DNA from: Saururus chinensis
Taxonomy: Eukaryota; Streptophyta; Magnoliopsida; Piperales; Saururaceae
Assembly (NCBI GenBank): GCA_035235625.1
Contig: CP141140.1
Span: 13,722,685 to 13,786,684, forward strand
DNA: 64,000 nt
Direction: 5' to 3'
Below are positions 37,663-49,176 of the stretch, piece by piece. Position numbers and translations under genes: made by a program. The first letter of the stretch is position 1; each line of letters starts with the position of its first letter. The notes under the pieces were generated by a model. The model saw only the letters and a list, made by a program, of their open reading frames with translations. It was not told where the DNA came from and ran no database searches.

Positions 37663-40359
37663 ATGGGCAGATCTCCTTGTTGTGACAAGGTTGGCCTGAA
37701 GAAAGGCCCCTGGACCCCGGAGGAAGACCAGAAGCTCTTAGCCTACATCGAAGAACATGGCCATGGCAGCTGGAGGGTGTTGCCGATAAAAGCTGGTGCG
37801 ACTCCCCCCAGCTTTCATTTCTCAATTGTCTGTCATGACTTGCTAGGTGTAGTAATGCTGCATTTGATGTCTTATGTAGTATATTTGATTGAGTTAAATT
37901 TTGCTCGCTTCCATTCAGGCCTTCAGAGATGTGGGAAGAGCTGCAGATTGAGGTGGACTAATTACCTTCGTCCTGATATTAAGAGAGGAAAATTCAGTCT
38001 GCAGGAGGAACAAACCATTATTCAGCTCCATGCTTTACTTGGGAACAGGTGGATGACTCACTGCTCTTCGTCAGCTTTTACTGTAGGCGCGCAACTATGG
38101 AAAGTTTTTTTAGCTTACATGTAGTTAATAGATTATGATCCCTCTCCTTTTCTCCACCAAAGATGATTTCCTCTCCATTAAAACATATGTTTCTACATGA
38201 ATTGTACTCCCTCCGTCCCGAAATAACTGTTCTATTTGGTAGTTCTTTATGAAAAACAAATTGGAGACATTTCGGGATGGAAGGAGTATATTTTTTTATG
38301 ATATGATTCAGATCAGAGAGAGAGATCTAGAGAGAGAGAGAAAGAGAGAGATCAGTTTGTGAAAGTAAAGTTGAAAACAAGAGTGAAATAAGACAACATG
38401 GTAGACATAGATTAAGGCTAAATATTTTTTCTAAAAAATTCTAGAGTAAATAGCCTTTCCTACTGATTTGCTGTACAGTCGCATAATTTCTGCTTTTCCC
38501 TCGTATTTATTAAGTACATTCCTAGCTGACCAAAGAAGAAAGAAAAAAAAATTACCGTCTTTAATTTCTTGCAGTGAGTCATCCCTATCCGGCTAATATA
38601 TATCGCATTTTCATGAGAGAATATTGTCCACTTTCCGGGGAATGTGGTTTCCTCGGTTCAAACGTAAAACTGTAGTTAATCCTTTAAACTGTATCAATAG
38701 TAGCAATAATAAATTACCATTTTTAAAAACATAAAATAATAAGTTTTCTGCTTTTTTATTACAACTAGAAATTCGCCTGTGCCATTCAACTAAATCAGTT
38801 CTTATTTTCGTGTTTTGATCTCGATTTCAACAGTCATGATGTCTGAAGAAGTTCAAGAGTCTTTGTTGTTTTGTTTCGTTTAAATTCCTTTATAATGCAT
38901 GAGCATAATTTTTCCAGATTGTCATGCATAATTCCTTTATAATGCACGGGTTAGTTTCTTTGTGCTACACAGTTTCCACATTTTGGAGGGCAAATCAGGT
39001 TCCTCTTGAATTCATCTTTCTCAATATTATTTTCGAAACCTTCATTAATCTCTTTCTCAAAATGGTCTGAAACTAAAGAAGAAAGATCATTGTCAACTGT
39101 GTGTCTGATTAGCTAATCTTATACAATGTAGGAGGCGAGTTTCTTTCAACTCCCCAAACAGTAATTTCTGTAGAAGGAATTATGCTGAAGTACTACTCTA
39201 AATTGCAAGATTCAGTAAAAGGATCCTAAGATATGCCCTTAAGTGTCTCTGTACAGATCCATTTAATTGAGTCAGAAGTCTCAGAACCACCCGCCACTTT
39301 TTTTTAATAATAAAAAATTAAAATGAGCCCCCAGTCTCAATGATTTCTGACTCTCAATAGTTATGGAGAATACGACCAATTTTAATTCACTTTTTTGGAA
39401 TGAATGTTATAATGGCTGGCGTTTGGATCAATGACTTGATGTTTACTAGGGTTCTGATGCGTCTTCTGCCATTGTTCGGGATCTTTTTTGCCTTCAGGTG
39501 GTCGGCAATAGCGACCCATTTGCCCAAGAGAACGGACAATGAGATAAAGAACTACTGGAACACTCATCTCAAAAAGCGGCTGGACAAGATGGGCATCGAC
39601 CCGGTTACCCATAAGCCCAAGAGCGCCGCCCTCGGCTCAGCCGACGGCCAGACGAAGAGCACGGCCAACCTCAGCCACATGGCCCAGTGGGAAAGCGCCC
39701 GGCTGGAGGCTGAGGCCCGTCTGGTCCGGGAGTCAAGGCTCCGGATAGCAGCTCTACAGTCCCAGATGTCTGGTTCTTCGATCGGACCCGGCTCGATTAC
39801 CACTATCAAACCGGTTCCTCCTCCTTGCCTCGACGTGCTCAAGGCCTGGCAGGGTATGTGGCTGGCCAAGCCAGCCAAAGGTGCACTTACGATGGTGGGT
39901 CTCGGCAGTAATGATGACCTCGAGTCTCCGACTTCGACATTGAGCTTTGCCGAGAATGTCACCATCAACGCCGTGCCTTTGCCAGACCAGAGCCGGACAG
40001 TAGCAGCAGCGGCAGTTTCCGTGGACTTCATGGACGGGTGCAAGCCTGAAGAAGATCAAGAATGGAAGAGCTTCGGCAAGCAACAGCAGACTGAAGAGAA
40101 GTGTAACTTCGGACTGCAGGACATGGTGTTCTCCCCTGATGGAGGCAGCTGGTCCCAAGAATCGGGCAAGACCGGCCCGACATATGTCGACGGCTTCACT
40201 GGATTGTTGTTCGACAACTCAGCCGACGACCATAACTCGTCAGACGGCGGAGGTGACTCAGATAACGCAAACGGAGATGTGGACGAGGAGGGCAAGAACT
40301 ACTGGAGCAACATACTCAACTTGGTTAACTCCTCCCCTTCGAATTCGCCATTGTTCTAA
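37663..40359 (+). CDS. MYB106-like: MIXTA-like R2R3-MYB transcription factor (subgroup 9)
   Basis: Exons 37663-37795, 37919-38048 and 39498-40359 join in phase to give 374 residues, with introns at the two classical R2R3-MYB positions (after Gly45 and within Arg88). R2 tryptophans are at 17, 37 and 57; R3 starts at Phe70 with tryptophans at 89 and 108. Downstream lies the subgroup 9 signature [18 protein letters not shown] (residues 150-167), and the C-terminus ends [15 protein letters not shown], as in MYB16/MYB106. This group controls conical-cell and trichome shape and cuticle formation in the epidermis. The bHLH-binding motif of R3 is not visible, as usual for this group. Two residues in the otherwise near-invariant R2 recognition region are unusual: Val39 where Ala is usual (SWRVLP) and Ile42 where Ala or Ser is usual. 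Whether MYB16 or MYB106 is the closer match needs a tree. Confidence 0.93.
38207..38286. mobile_element. Stowaway MITE inside MYB intron 2
   Basis: The ends CTCCCTCCGTCCCGAAAT and, inverted, CTCCTTCCATCCCGAAAT agree at 16 of 18 positions and are flanked by TA on both sides. The element is only 80 bp and sits in the 1.45-kb second intron, 160 bases after the donor site, followed by a GA-rich microsatellite (about 38313-38350). Confidence 0.85.
38313..38352. repeat. GA-rich microsatellite in MYB intron 2
   Basis: An imperfect (GA)n run, GAGAGAGAGATCTAGAGAGAG and onward, follows the intronic MITE. A comparable (CT)n run lies after the gene at about 40805-40827. Confidence 0.75.
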
Positions 40360-41441
40360 TCAACAAGCTGTTTCCGGGGGTGGATGGGACGAGTCAACTC
40401 GGCTCTACAGACCCGATTCTTCTTCAACAACTCGGTTTCTATATTAGATCGAATATTTATTGTGTTTTCATCAGGAAGCAATAATAGGTAGTCAAAAAAT
40501 AAGTAGACAAGGCAATCGGAATAGTCGGAATCGAGTTAAGGAGCATTATTTACTCATATCCTCCGGTTATCATATTGTTTAGGGATCTGTAGGGGGGCAG
40601 CCTGGCAGGTGAGTGATGGGAAAATGTGAAGGGAAATAGGGATAATAATGTGGTGGGGCTCAGTGGATTTGGCTTTTTCATTCTGTATTGGTTACTATAT
40701 ATTGATAAATTGTAAGACTTCAGGGAAGAAAGAGGGAGAGAGATGAAGATAGAGGTGCATTGAATGACTCCACTAGTTAATTACTGCTGGTGGTTACTTG
40801 TTGCTCTCTCTCTTTCTCTCTCTCTACTCAATATATTTCCAGTGTTTATTCAGCTTTCATCAATGTTTCAATTAGTAAAGTCAAATCGCATTTGAACTTG
40901 TTAAATGTCGATTGCTTTTACTGAGTCAAATTTGATAGAGAAATAATCCAAGCTACTCTATTAGGCTCAATGATTAAGCTCACATACATGATACAGATCA
41001 AAATACGTGTTAGTTTCCTTGGTAACACCCCATTAGGCCAAGCATTAAAGAGGGAAATTTATGAGGAGTTGTATGCCCTACTTTCAGATTAGAGTGACTG
41101 GAGCTCTACACTTGTGGACAGTAGAATAAATGTTGTGATAGGGACTCATAACGCTTACCGGTTACGACTTACGAACGACTACGGTGGCAAGGTTATTATG
41201 TGAGCCCCTCCCTTCGAAGTTTATCACTTCTACTCTGAAGTTCCATTACTGTAAGCTCATGGTTAATGTCCCAGTGCGACATCGATATGATGGACTGGAC
41301 ACGCAAACATTAATTGTGTTGGAAGGGGGAATAAGATATATGAAGCATACTCAGAGTCTTAGATGCCAATTTAGGAGATTAATTATAAGGTATTTAGACA
41401 ATGAAGGTTGATTAGTTAGAAATACCAAAGTTAAACACATA
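40360..41441. other. MYB 3' region, no further gene recognised
   Basis: The MYB 3' untranslated region probably covers the first few hundred bases. A (CT)n microsatellite (TCTCTCTCTTTCTCTCTCTC) lies near 40805. No protein domain or RNA gene is seen. Confidence 0.5.
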
Positions 41442-41643
41442 TTCCCTTTATCTTATATTAATAGTTATATTTGAAAAAATAGTATTTTTTATTGAAAGGT
41501 GAAGCCTACATTCAAAGAGAAGGAAAAATAAGTTTATGATACTTTTTTTAATTACTCAACTACATAAACTTAACTATGTAAAACTATTGATATGGAATAA
41601 ATTTTTTTTCCAAAATGAAGCTATTAATTTAAGACAGAGAGAG
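41442..41643. mobile_element. Stowaway-like MITE, same family as 23098-23345
   Basis: Flanked by TA, with degenerate ends (TTCCCTTTATCTTATATTAATAG and, inverted, CTCTCTCTGTCTTAAATTAATAG). The interior shares GTGAAGCCTACATTCAAAGAG, GAAGGAAAAATAAGTTTATGA and AAAATGAAGCTATTAAT with the 23-kb copy, so they are members of one family. Confidence 0.75.
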
Positions 41644-43256
41644 TATATATGAATAAGTTAACGTATGAGAGATATGTTAAAAACACATAACTTGGAACAA
41701 ATATTATTGGCAAGCTCCCAATGATCCATATCCTAAGTAATGACATAGCCCAAACAGCGGCTCAGCCGTGGAAATGCTTCAACTTATTCGTTCGCTGATA
41801 AACTGGGGAGGAAACCTAGGCGAGTAAGCACCATGTCAACCAAAAATAATGCGCCAAAGATAATGACTTTCATGGGGATATATATATTGTCATGGAACTC
41901 CTACTCAGCTCTGTGGGCAGGCGCATTCCAAATCTTATTAAAGATTTCATGGAATCATAGTACTTTTGGGAAAGGACAAGCGAAAGAGGCTTCTTAATGC
42001 CAAATATCAGCTCTAATAGAGCATCGACATTTGTTTCAATTGGACAAAACCACTTGAAGACGCATGCCCATGCCTGAAAGGTTAGATTTTTCGGGTTACT
42101 TGTGTTCATCAAAGTATAATGCAGTTAATAAACAATAATGCTTGAACATATGTGGCGTTGAATTGGCTACCTTCCAAGAGGACAAACAGGGAAAAGAGAA
42201 GACAGTTTCACATCTTCATCAACCCTTATAGCCTTAGCAAATAGCTGAGGGCTTTACTGATGCACTGTCAATAAGACTTTATGGTATTACGGCATGCACT
42301 TATTTTCCTACTGAATGCATATAACGTGGGAGTATTTGCAACTGGAAAAAGTATTGGCCATGCCTCATATACAAATAGGCGGCATGAGTTGGAACTTGGA
42401 AGGTATAGGCTGGGGAGCGGCGAATTAAAAAGGGTGGGGCCGTGGTCCACCTTGCGGTCCCCCTCCATGGTCAGTCCATGCAGATGAGTGGCGGAGTAGA
42501 TATGGTCAACGTCCCTGTCCGGTGGGTGCCGAAAAGCTTCATTCTCTCACTCGTGGGAAATTGTCCTCTCTCACTTTTAATGGCCGCTCCCTCCCGATCG
42601 GAACCACTCACAACACTTCGTCCACCCTCATTTATGTGTACTTGCTGGATCAAAGTCATGTTGCTCCTCAGCAAAACTCTCGTGGCTGGATTCAGACCAT
42701 AAGATTGATTTACGATGAGGCAAAAAATAGTAGTCCTTCTAGCGTCATGTCAGGGGCGGAGCTAAGAAAAAATCACTACGGGGGCCACTTTGTTGCATCA
42801 ATAAAAAAAAAACTATTAGTGCTTTATCACCATAATAGAAATTTTTATGGGTTGAGAGGGCCATGGCCCCCTCTAGTCCCCCCTAACTCTATCAGACAAC
42901 TATATTATTGGCCTCTCAATATTCAGAGGCCAGTTGGGTATTTAAGTTATCAGATTCTGTGAGATCAGTAACTAATGGATAGGAATTTTTTTTACGTTGA
43001 ACTAATGCAAGTAGAACAGATCAATGATTATTTATGGAACTACATGTAGAGTGGCTGGCTGGCTGGTGGAAGTGTGGCTGTCAGAGGGATTTGGGGGTAG
43101 TGCACTAATAAAAAATTAAAATTTTATTCTATTCTACACACAAACATGCATATAATTGTAAATCAATAAACAATATACTATCTAACGTAGATTATTTATA
43201 AGTTAAAATCAAATTAAGGAGCAAGGACATAGTAACCTTGCTGATCAGCCCCTAGC
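41644..43256. other. Intergenic, no gene recognised
   Basis: Open frames of 60-146 codons occur at 42268-42962, but overlapping frames on both strands are open at once, as in moderately GC-rich non-coding DNA, and none matches a family. Near 42751-42895 the pair GGGGCGGAGCTAAG and GGGCCATGGCCCC resembles one end of a plant hAT MITE type, but the matching second end is missing. Confidence 0.4.
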
Positions 43257-43517
43257 ATGCCTTCATTCTCTTCATACTATCATTCGGATGCAATTGATCT
43301 CAATAGAATTAAGAAGAGAAGAAGATTTACCTTTATATGTGTTGATCCCTCTACTACCTTATTCTTGGATGAAAATCTCAGCAAATATGGCGTTCCAAAG
43401 CCCTCTCTTGAAGCTCCAACTAGGGAGGAAATAAATCCCCCTCAAGCACCACGTTCAAGAGGATTTAGAGGAGGAGGTAGGGGGCGGCCAGCAGGTTTTC
43501 CTTTACCAAAATCCTAG
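43257..43517 (+). CDS. Open frame of 86 codons with an RGG-like tail, unrecognised
   Basis: The frame reads like a fragment of a real protein: a basic KKRRRF stretch, then DPSTTLFLDENLSKYGVPKPSLEAPTREE-type sequence in which the last part is proline-rich, then RGFRGGGRGRP and a short hydrophobic end. Composition is unlike the surrounding DNA. I do not recognise the family, see no upstream exon with a matching splice site, and the sequence could be the last exon or a processed fragment of a longer gene. The start shown is simply the first ATG. Confidence 0.3.
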   Translation: MPSFSSYYHSDAIDLNRIKKRRRFTFICVDPSTTLFLDENLSKYGVPKPSLEAPTREEINPPQAPRSRGFRGGGRGRPAGFPLPKS

Positions 43518-46236
43518 AGGGAGGCCAAACCCAACAAGGGAGAGGGGGCGAATTGTGAGAAGGGAGAGGAGAGGGGGGTGGACTGAATTAGGGCGCTCAT
43601 CTCTCTCTTCTATCCCTTAAATACCTCTCCTCATTTTCTATTAGTTGGGCTTATAAAGTGGGTTTTTATGCTGAGTTTTTTCGGTTTAATTAGAGGGTCA
43701 TACACAACGGCTCTGTCTCTTAGAGCCTATGGGCCGGGGGCCTGAACCCCCTACACACGGCCAAACCCATGATAGGGTCGACACTTTGTTAACCACAAGT
43801 TTGACCATCGACACATAATTCACGTGCCTGGGCCTCATATATAACATATTAATGCACATCTTAGTCATATGCCTAGTGTGTGTGTAACGAATGCAGGTCC
43901 CAATCAACTTCGTATCACGATGGCTCATGTGGAGTTGGCATGATTGCCCCCACCAACCTTGGACCCCGTGCTCCGTACTAACTCATCCAGACCGCAATTA
44001 ATGTGGACTAAAATGGGTCCGAGCCCATGCTCTGGTCTAACACTACCTCCTATCTTTTGCAGTTACTGTCATGTAATGATTTTTAGTGTTGAATTATCAT
44101 TGCTCTGATCAGCCCAAAACTCATATTGCAAATTGAATACTCTTTCCATTTCAAATTAATAACTTCATTTGGCAAAAAAAATAAATAAATTATCCTATGT
44201 TAATAGCTTTGTTTTGTTAAATTTAAATATTTAGGTTCTTAAAAAAAATTTATGAGCTTATTTTTCTTCTGTTAGATTACTTATTTTTCTAAGACAAAAG
44301 ACTACATGCAGTTTATCCATACAGAAGATATTCATGAGGTCATGAGGCGATACAACAAAATGTAATGAATCATAGAAATCAAATGATGACGACTCCTTGC
44401 ATTGAATACCTTCTGTCATATATCTTCGATAAGAGATTTGATAAATATAAAATAATCAAAACCTGCCCACACAATCCATCATGATCGTTCTCCATTGGAG
44501 GCATCCCTTCATCTAGCTAGTACGGCAGAGTTAGTTGAATTTTGGCCACAAAAACACCAGATTTAAGAACTGGCTCTGGATGTTAATAAGGTCTTACTTA
44601 ACTTGATGATGAAAAGGAAATGCAAACATCACTTCACAGTTGGTGGCACCCACTCGATTTCAAGGCTTTGGTCCAGATACCTCACAGAACTTTGAACTTC
44701 CTCTTCAAACATCACCTCTTGTCGTTCAGTTTTCTCAAATATAAGTTGTATCAGGCACCGACAGTTATAACATGTTGATAGTCAAGCGGTGAAATACACG
44801 GTCAATCTGCGACACACACCCAAAAATTTCTTACTAGCTGTTTTGTCGTCGAGAGCGTTAAGTTTAGTATTTGAATGCATATTACTCCTCTATATTGCTT
44901 CCCTTCTGTCTATCTTGGGAAACACAAATCTAATTAATGGTTGGGTATAAGCTTTTAAATTCTAGCAAAAAGAATAGAGATTTATCATGTGGTGGACTAA
45001 ATTAAGGGCCAAACTATGAAGCCCACAAAGTTAAAAGTTTGTAGGATGCTAAAACCGTATCAAAGGTAATGAGTGGATCAAACGATCGAAATCTTTTTTC
45101 TAACCTAAGTATGGTAAAATAATCGATGTTTCATGGTAGCTTTGATGAGCTATTATATTATTTATTTTATAACTCAACTCAATGCTCCTCTTTATCAAAG
45201 TTTAGCACATCAACTTAATAAGAGGGAGAAAAAACAATAAACTTGTCCCTCCCAAATTCAAATGGAATAAATATGCTCCCTACATAATTCGAACTTGAGC
45301 CTCCGGCTCTGATGTTAATTCTAATAATTTAAGCTGCTAATTAGGTAACGACTTATTATATTATTTATTTTATAACTCCACTCAACAACCTAATTAAGAA
45401 ATTGATATCTTGGTAGCTAAATCTAATTTGAAATCATATAAATCCCGTAGTCTCCTTTTAATTTTTATTTAAATTTTAAAACTGAACTAAAATTAATTTA
45501 TTTTAAAAATTAAATCAAACTAATAATGAGGGATGGAAGGAGTACTCCATAATGGTAAAATTTCAAAGTAAGAACTTTCGCGTAATTCTCTCAAAAACAT
45601 TAACGTAATGGTTGAAGTGTGCATATATAACCATAATAACTTATTATTAAATTTTTCGAACAACTTGTACTCCAAGCAAGGCGTTGTGGGTCTGTGGCCA
45701 AAAAAATCTTTTTTTAAGAAAACCGCTCAATTTTGGAGACGTAAAGACTAAAGAGTGCAATCCAATTTTGTGCTGGACAACTTGTTGCTTTGTTGGAGGC
45801 CCATCTTCCGTTGGTCCAGTTGAAACGAAAGGGGCAGTTTCTTTAAATATAATCTTCATCATGCCTTATTACCTTTTCTTTGGTTTGTTTAGAAACTAAG
45901 CACATTATATATTAGATCTAAATAGGGTTTGTCCTTATTAATTTGTTGCATGCATGTTCTCTTTAAATTTCCTCGAGATAACATGTTCCCTAGGTAAAAA
46001 TTAAGCCAAAAGTTAAGATGCGCTTGGGCGCTTCTGAGCCGTGCAGAAACATTTTTTTCTCGCTATTATTCTGTGGCCAACATGCGCGAGGCGCATATGC
46101 GTTTGGCGCATATTAACAGGGTCTACACAATTCTACATTTAAAATGTAGCAGGTAGCTCCTTCAGCCCGTGATGCATTGGAGCTCCATCGACAAGTCATG
46201 AATCTCCTCCCGGAATCTGTATAACCGTACATGCTT
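43518..46236. other. Intergenic, no gene recognised
   Basis: Mostly AT-rich. A degenerate Stowaway-like right end (GAGGGATGGAAGGAGTAC) lies near 45528-45545, and a degenerate left end (TACTCTTTCCATTTCAAATTAATA) near 44139; neither can be delimited. No coding or RNA gene is supported. Confidence 0.4.
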
Positions 46237-46400
46237 CATAAATCATAACGGAGCAAAGCAAAGAACGAAACCATGGCCCAACTTTTTGCAGTTCAATTTA
46301 TTTTGCGGGAATATGGGCAAGAACTATGAATTTATCTGTACATAATCCATGACAGAGCAAAGCAAATAACGAAAGCGAGGCACAATCATTTACAGCTCAA
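46237..46400. repeat. Two-copy direct repeat, period about 104 bp
   Basis: The segment CGGAGCAAAGCAAAGAACGAAA at about 46249 recurs as ACAGAGCAAAGCAAATAACGAAA at about 46353, each followed by related DNA (TTTGCAGTTCAA versus TTTACAGCTCAA). It leads straight into the GST relic, so it looks like a duplicated leader of that lost gene. Confidence 0.6.
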
Positions 46401-46428
46401 GTAGCCCGTCGCCAGCTACTTACTGTCT

Positions 46429-46503
46429 GGGATGTGGGCAAGCTCATTCACCAAAGAAGTTGAATTGGCCCTCAAGCTCAAGGGCGTTTTCCCTACAAGT
46501 ACT
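46429..46503 (+). pseudogene. Tau GST exon-1 relic
   Basis: One frame reads GMWASSFTKEVELALKLKGV, which is the N-terminal strand-helix of tau-class GSTs (compare [20 protein letters not shown] in the intact gene at 49264). Nucleotides match the intact genes closely (GGCCCTCAAGCTCAAGGGC). Two extra T residues after the codon for Gly (GGCGTTTTCCCTACAAGTAC) shift the frame before the expected PYKY. Nothing of exon 1 beyond Lys-Tyr and no exon 2 is visible. A relic of a third GST copy in the cluster. Confidence 0.7.
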
Positions 46504-46605
46504 GCTCACCAGGAGCCAGGAGCTAGCTCCTGCAGATTCTATCGTGATCCTTGTCGCCGCGATCTAATTAACAATTAGTGGAGTTTGAGAAATCATTTCC
46601 TTCTA

Positions 46606-46736
46606 TAAATATACTACAAAAAATAAGAAATTACTGACGCATTTATAGCAATGTTTACGGTAAAAGTCACTAAAATTCAATTATTGCTGACGTTTTGTAA
46701 AAATATTGTTAAAAAAACATGGTTACTAGGGTTATT
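46606..46736. mobile_element. CACTA-like terminal fragment
   Basis: Begins TACTACAAAAAATAAGAAATT, the usual form of plant CACTA (En/Spm) ends, followed by TGACGC and TGACG motifs in an array. It stops where a hAT-type family B fragment starts at 46737. Only the end of an element is present. Confidence 0.5.
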
Positions 46737-47110
46737 AAAGTAAGCTTGAAAGCTCAATTTACTCGAGCTTGACTCGCATTGGAGCTTGAACTCGAAATTG
46801 GTCAAGCCAAACTTAAATATATATATGTTCGGCTCAGCTCAAAGCTCGATAAAAACTTAAATTCACATTAATTTTTTTTTTATTACACATGCATATATTA
46901 TACATTATATATAGATTTCATGTCTCTCAAGTTTCAATTCTCTCTATTTAATATATCGCTTTTTACTTTTTTCATATACAACTAACTATATGAGGTTTTT
47001 TGTTAGAAAAATTATAGAATATCTCATGAGATCTAAAATATTTTTTTATGAAACTTTACTCTCTCTGTCATGTATTAATAGTCTAAATTAGAAAATCAAA
47101 ATTTAACAAA
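46737..47110 (+). mobile_element. hAT-type family B fragment
   Basis: TAGGGTTATTAAAGTAAGCTTG and the following GAGCTTG-rich sequence match the left half of the element at 32604-33136, including an internal stretch (GAAACTTTACTCTCTCTGTC versus AAAACTTTACTCATTCTGTC). The right end of family B is missing: the sequence switches to a CACTA-like end at 47111. Confidence 0.7.
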
Positions 47111-47646
47111 TACTACAACAAATAAGAGTAAGAGTGCTTAAGCGTTGCTAATACTATTAAAAGCATCACTAACAAGTATTAACGATAGAAAAAAAGGTGT
47201 GTCACTAATAATAGGCATTAGCGACGGTTTTATTTCTGTCTCTAATAATGTATATTAGCAACGATTTCATTATCGTCGGTAATAATATGTATTAGCGATG
47301 ATTTCTTACCGTCGCTAATAATAACCTATATTAGCGACAATTTTATTACTGTTGCTAATAATGTATGTTTTAATGACGTTTATTTGATTTTTTAAATTAA
47401 CATATACTTTAGTGACACTCTTGTAAAGTGTCGCTAATAATCATATATGCGATGCTTAGTAAGTGTTGTTACTATGATTATTAGCGACGTTTATTTATTG
47501 TCACTATTTAATAAATTTTAAAAAATAACCATTAGTGTCTCTTATTAAGCGTCGCTAATACGATAATTAGCGACATATATTGAGCATCGCTAGTATAAAA
47601 GTAACTATTATAATTATTAATAACATATATTGAGTGTTGCTAATGA
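47111..47646. mobile_element. CACTA-like end with subterminal repeat array
   Basis: Begins TACTACAACAAATAAGAG, then carries about 16 short motifs of the form ATTAGCGACR or its inverse YGTCGCTAAT over 500 bases (for example at about 47220, 47291, 47309, 47330, 47428, 47481, 47551 and 47567). Arrays of such motifs next to CACTAC-type ends are where CACTA transposases bind. No transposase coding sequence is present. Confidence 0.65.
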
Positions 47647-47858
47647 AAAAAAATTAAAATATAATGATACGCTAAATAAAAATAAAAATTACATTTGTAA
47701 TTTCTTATTATATCCATACGATCATGTGTCAAATACAATTTAAATCTCTATGTATGATACAATTTAAGTTATTTTTTATTAATTTCTACCTTTTATAGAG
47801 AGAGATATTATGATATGCATGCAGAATCAACACCCTTAAGAGGGTCCAACCAGCGATC

Positions 47859-48044
47859 CTACCATTGGTGGGGGTAGAGCTCATTGAGGAGCTTGGTCAC
47901 GTTGTTGACCTTGAATACCTTGAGCAAATTGGCAAACTTGGCAGGCTGGTCCGGTGGGAAGTAGGAAGCAAACACACACTTTAGCTGGCACTTGCAGCCG
48001 ACGAACTTACATAAGTCATAGGGCGAGGTGGTGGAGCTCGCCAT
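47859..48044 (-). pseudogene. LOB-domain (LBD) protein fragment
   Basis: The minus-strand frame starting at the Met at 48044 reads MASSTTSPYDLCKFVGCKC, then QLKCVFASYFPPDQPAKF, then a VFKVNNVTKLLNEL block. This is the N-terminal half of a LOB domain, whose zinc-binding block is C-x2-C-x6-C-x3-C. The first cysteine is tyrosine here (YDLC) and the frame stops right after LLNELYPHQW, so the GAS block end and the leucine-zipper-like coil are absent. The frame is open upstream to a Met at 48107, but that extension does not look like an LBD protein. I take it as a truncated, probably non-functional copy. Confidence 0.75.
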
Positions 48045-49167
48045 TTGCTTCAAACTACGCGGAAATAGAGATGGGTCCTCTTCTACTTGTAATCCTTTTT
48101 CTTCCAAATTTTGAATCTAGCCAGTTATATAGAAATTTCTTGCAAATCATTTAAGGAATGAAGAAATTCAATTGGGTATTGAGTTTCTTGGAGGGCACGA
48201 ATTGAATGAGGGAACTGAATTGGGTCTTTGTGTTTCATTGACCGTATTAATATTTCCACGTGACCTCACCTTAAACATGTTTGATCAAGGTATTATTAGA
48301 CTTGAGAGCATCTAATCTTTGCAAATAATGTGTTTTATATCTTAGAAGATGAAATGTCTTTGTCTGAATAGTAAAAATTTAAACCTACTTTGAGACTCTT
48401 AGGGGTAATATGATCATTTTATTAATATTGATGGCAACTTAATAAATAAATAAAGTATTTCAATTTTTTTTTTTTTTAGGAAATATATTGGGCTTCCAAA
48501 CTTAATATATACGATAGAAAAGGAAGAAGCTTGCTAAAATGAACGTGGGTAAATTCCTGAAAAAAACTTTTTATATTTATAGTGGAGTTATCACATGCAT
48601 TCACATTGATTCATCTACTCAATTTACTAAAAAGATAAGCGTATTTCTTGGCCCTGACCATAGCAAATCACGTAGACGCAAACAATTAATGAAAAATATA
48701 TCAAGCTCCTTAGGTGGTAAGAAACAGTTGACTCAACCAGAGTGCAATGAGAGAGATGGTACTTTAAGAGAGTTGTTGGGTAGTTCATTTCCATAATATT
48801 CTATTGGAGATTAGCCACTATCGGGATTCCAGATTTCCAACTTGTTCTTCGACGTTGACCAACTCGATTTTCTTCTAACTTTCCTGAATCCTGAGCACCA
48901 AGAAACAGAAGAAGTACTTGCATGAAAGGGTCATGGGGATAGGGTAAGAACCATTTTTAAATTCCTCTAAAAAGTGTATTCATGAAATCTTCAGGCAGTG
49001 TGCGTGGGTGGCTTTTGAGTTCTCAACTTCTGATGCATTTAGCATAATCCTTTTAGTATCTACAACTATTTTGTCATTCTTTAGGAACGATGATCTCACT
49101 GCACACGTCCTCACAATTTGACTTGTTCAAACCATAAAAGCTGGCTTATTGTCTAACCCTGCCAGTC
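48045..49167. other. Intergenic, promoter of GST copy 1
   Basis: No recognised gene. An 85-codon frame at 48539-48796 has no family resemblance. The last 150 bases precede the TATA box of GST copy 1; the region equivalent to that before GST copy 2 begins near 49140. Confidence 0.45.
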
Positions 49168-49176
49168 TATATAAAT
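49168..49176 (+). promoter_or_regulatory. TATA box of GST copy 1
   Basis: TATATAAAT lies 96 bases before the start codon and is conserved at the same place in GST copy 2 (60155-60163), with matching flanks CTATATAAATCATCTTCTGCC. The shared leader (AAGGTGTACCACAA, AGAGGCTTAAAACAAA) follows. Confidence 0.75.

Noticed and set aside
39564-40158. Antisense frames over MYB exon 3
   Set aside because: They overlap an exon with the subgroup 9 signature and conserved C-terminus on the plus strand; GC-rich coding DNA leaves the other strand open.
42522-42962. A 146-codon plus-strand frame
   Set aside because: It runs through a MITE-like GGGGCGGAGCTAAG stretch, and overlapping frames on both strands are open; no family resemblance.
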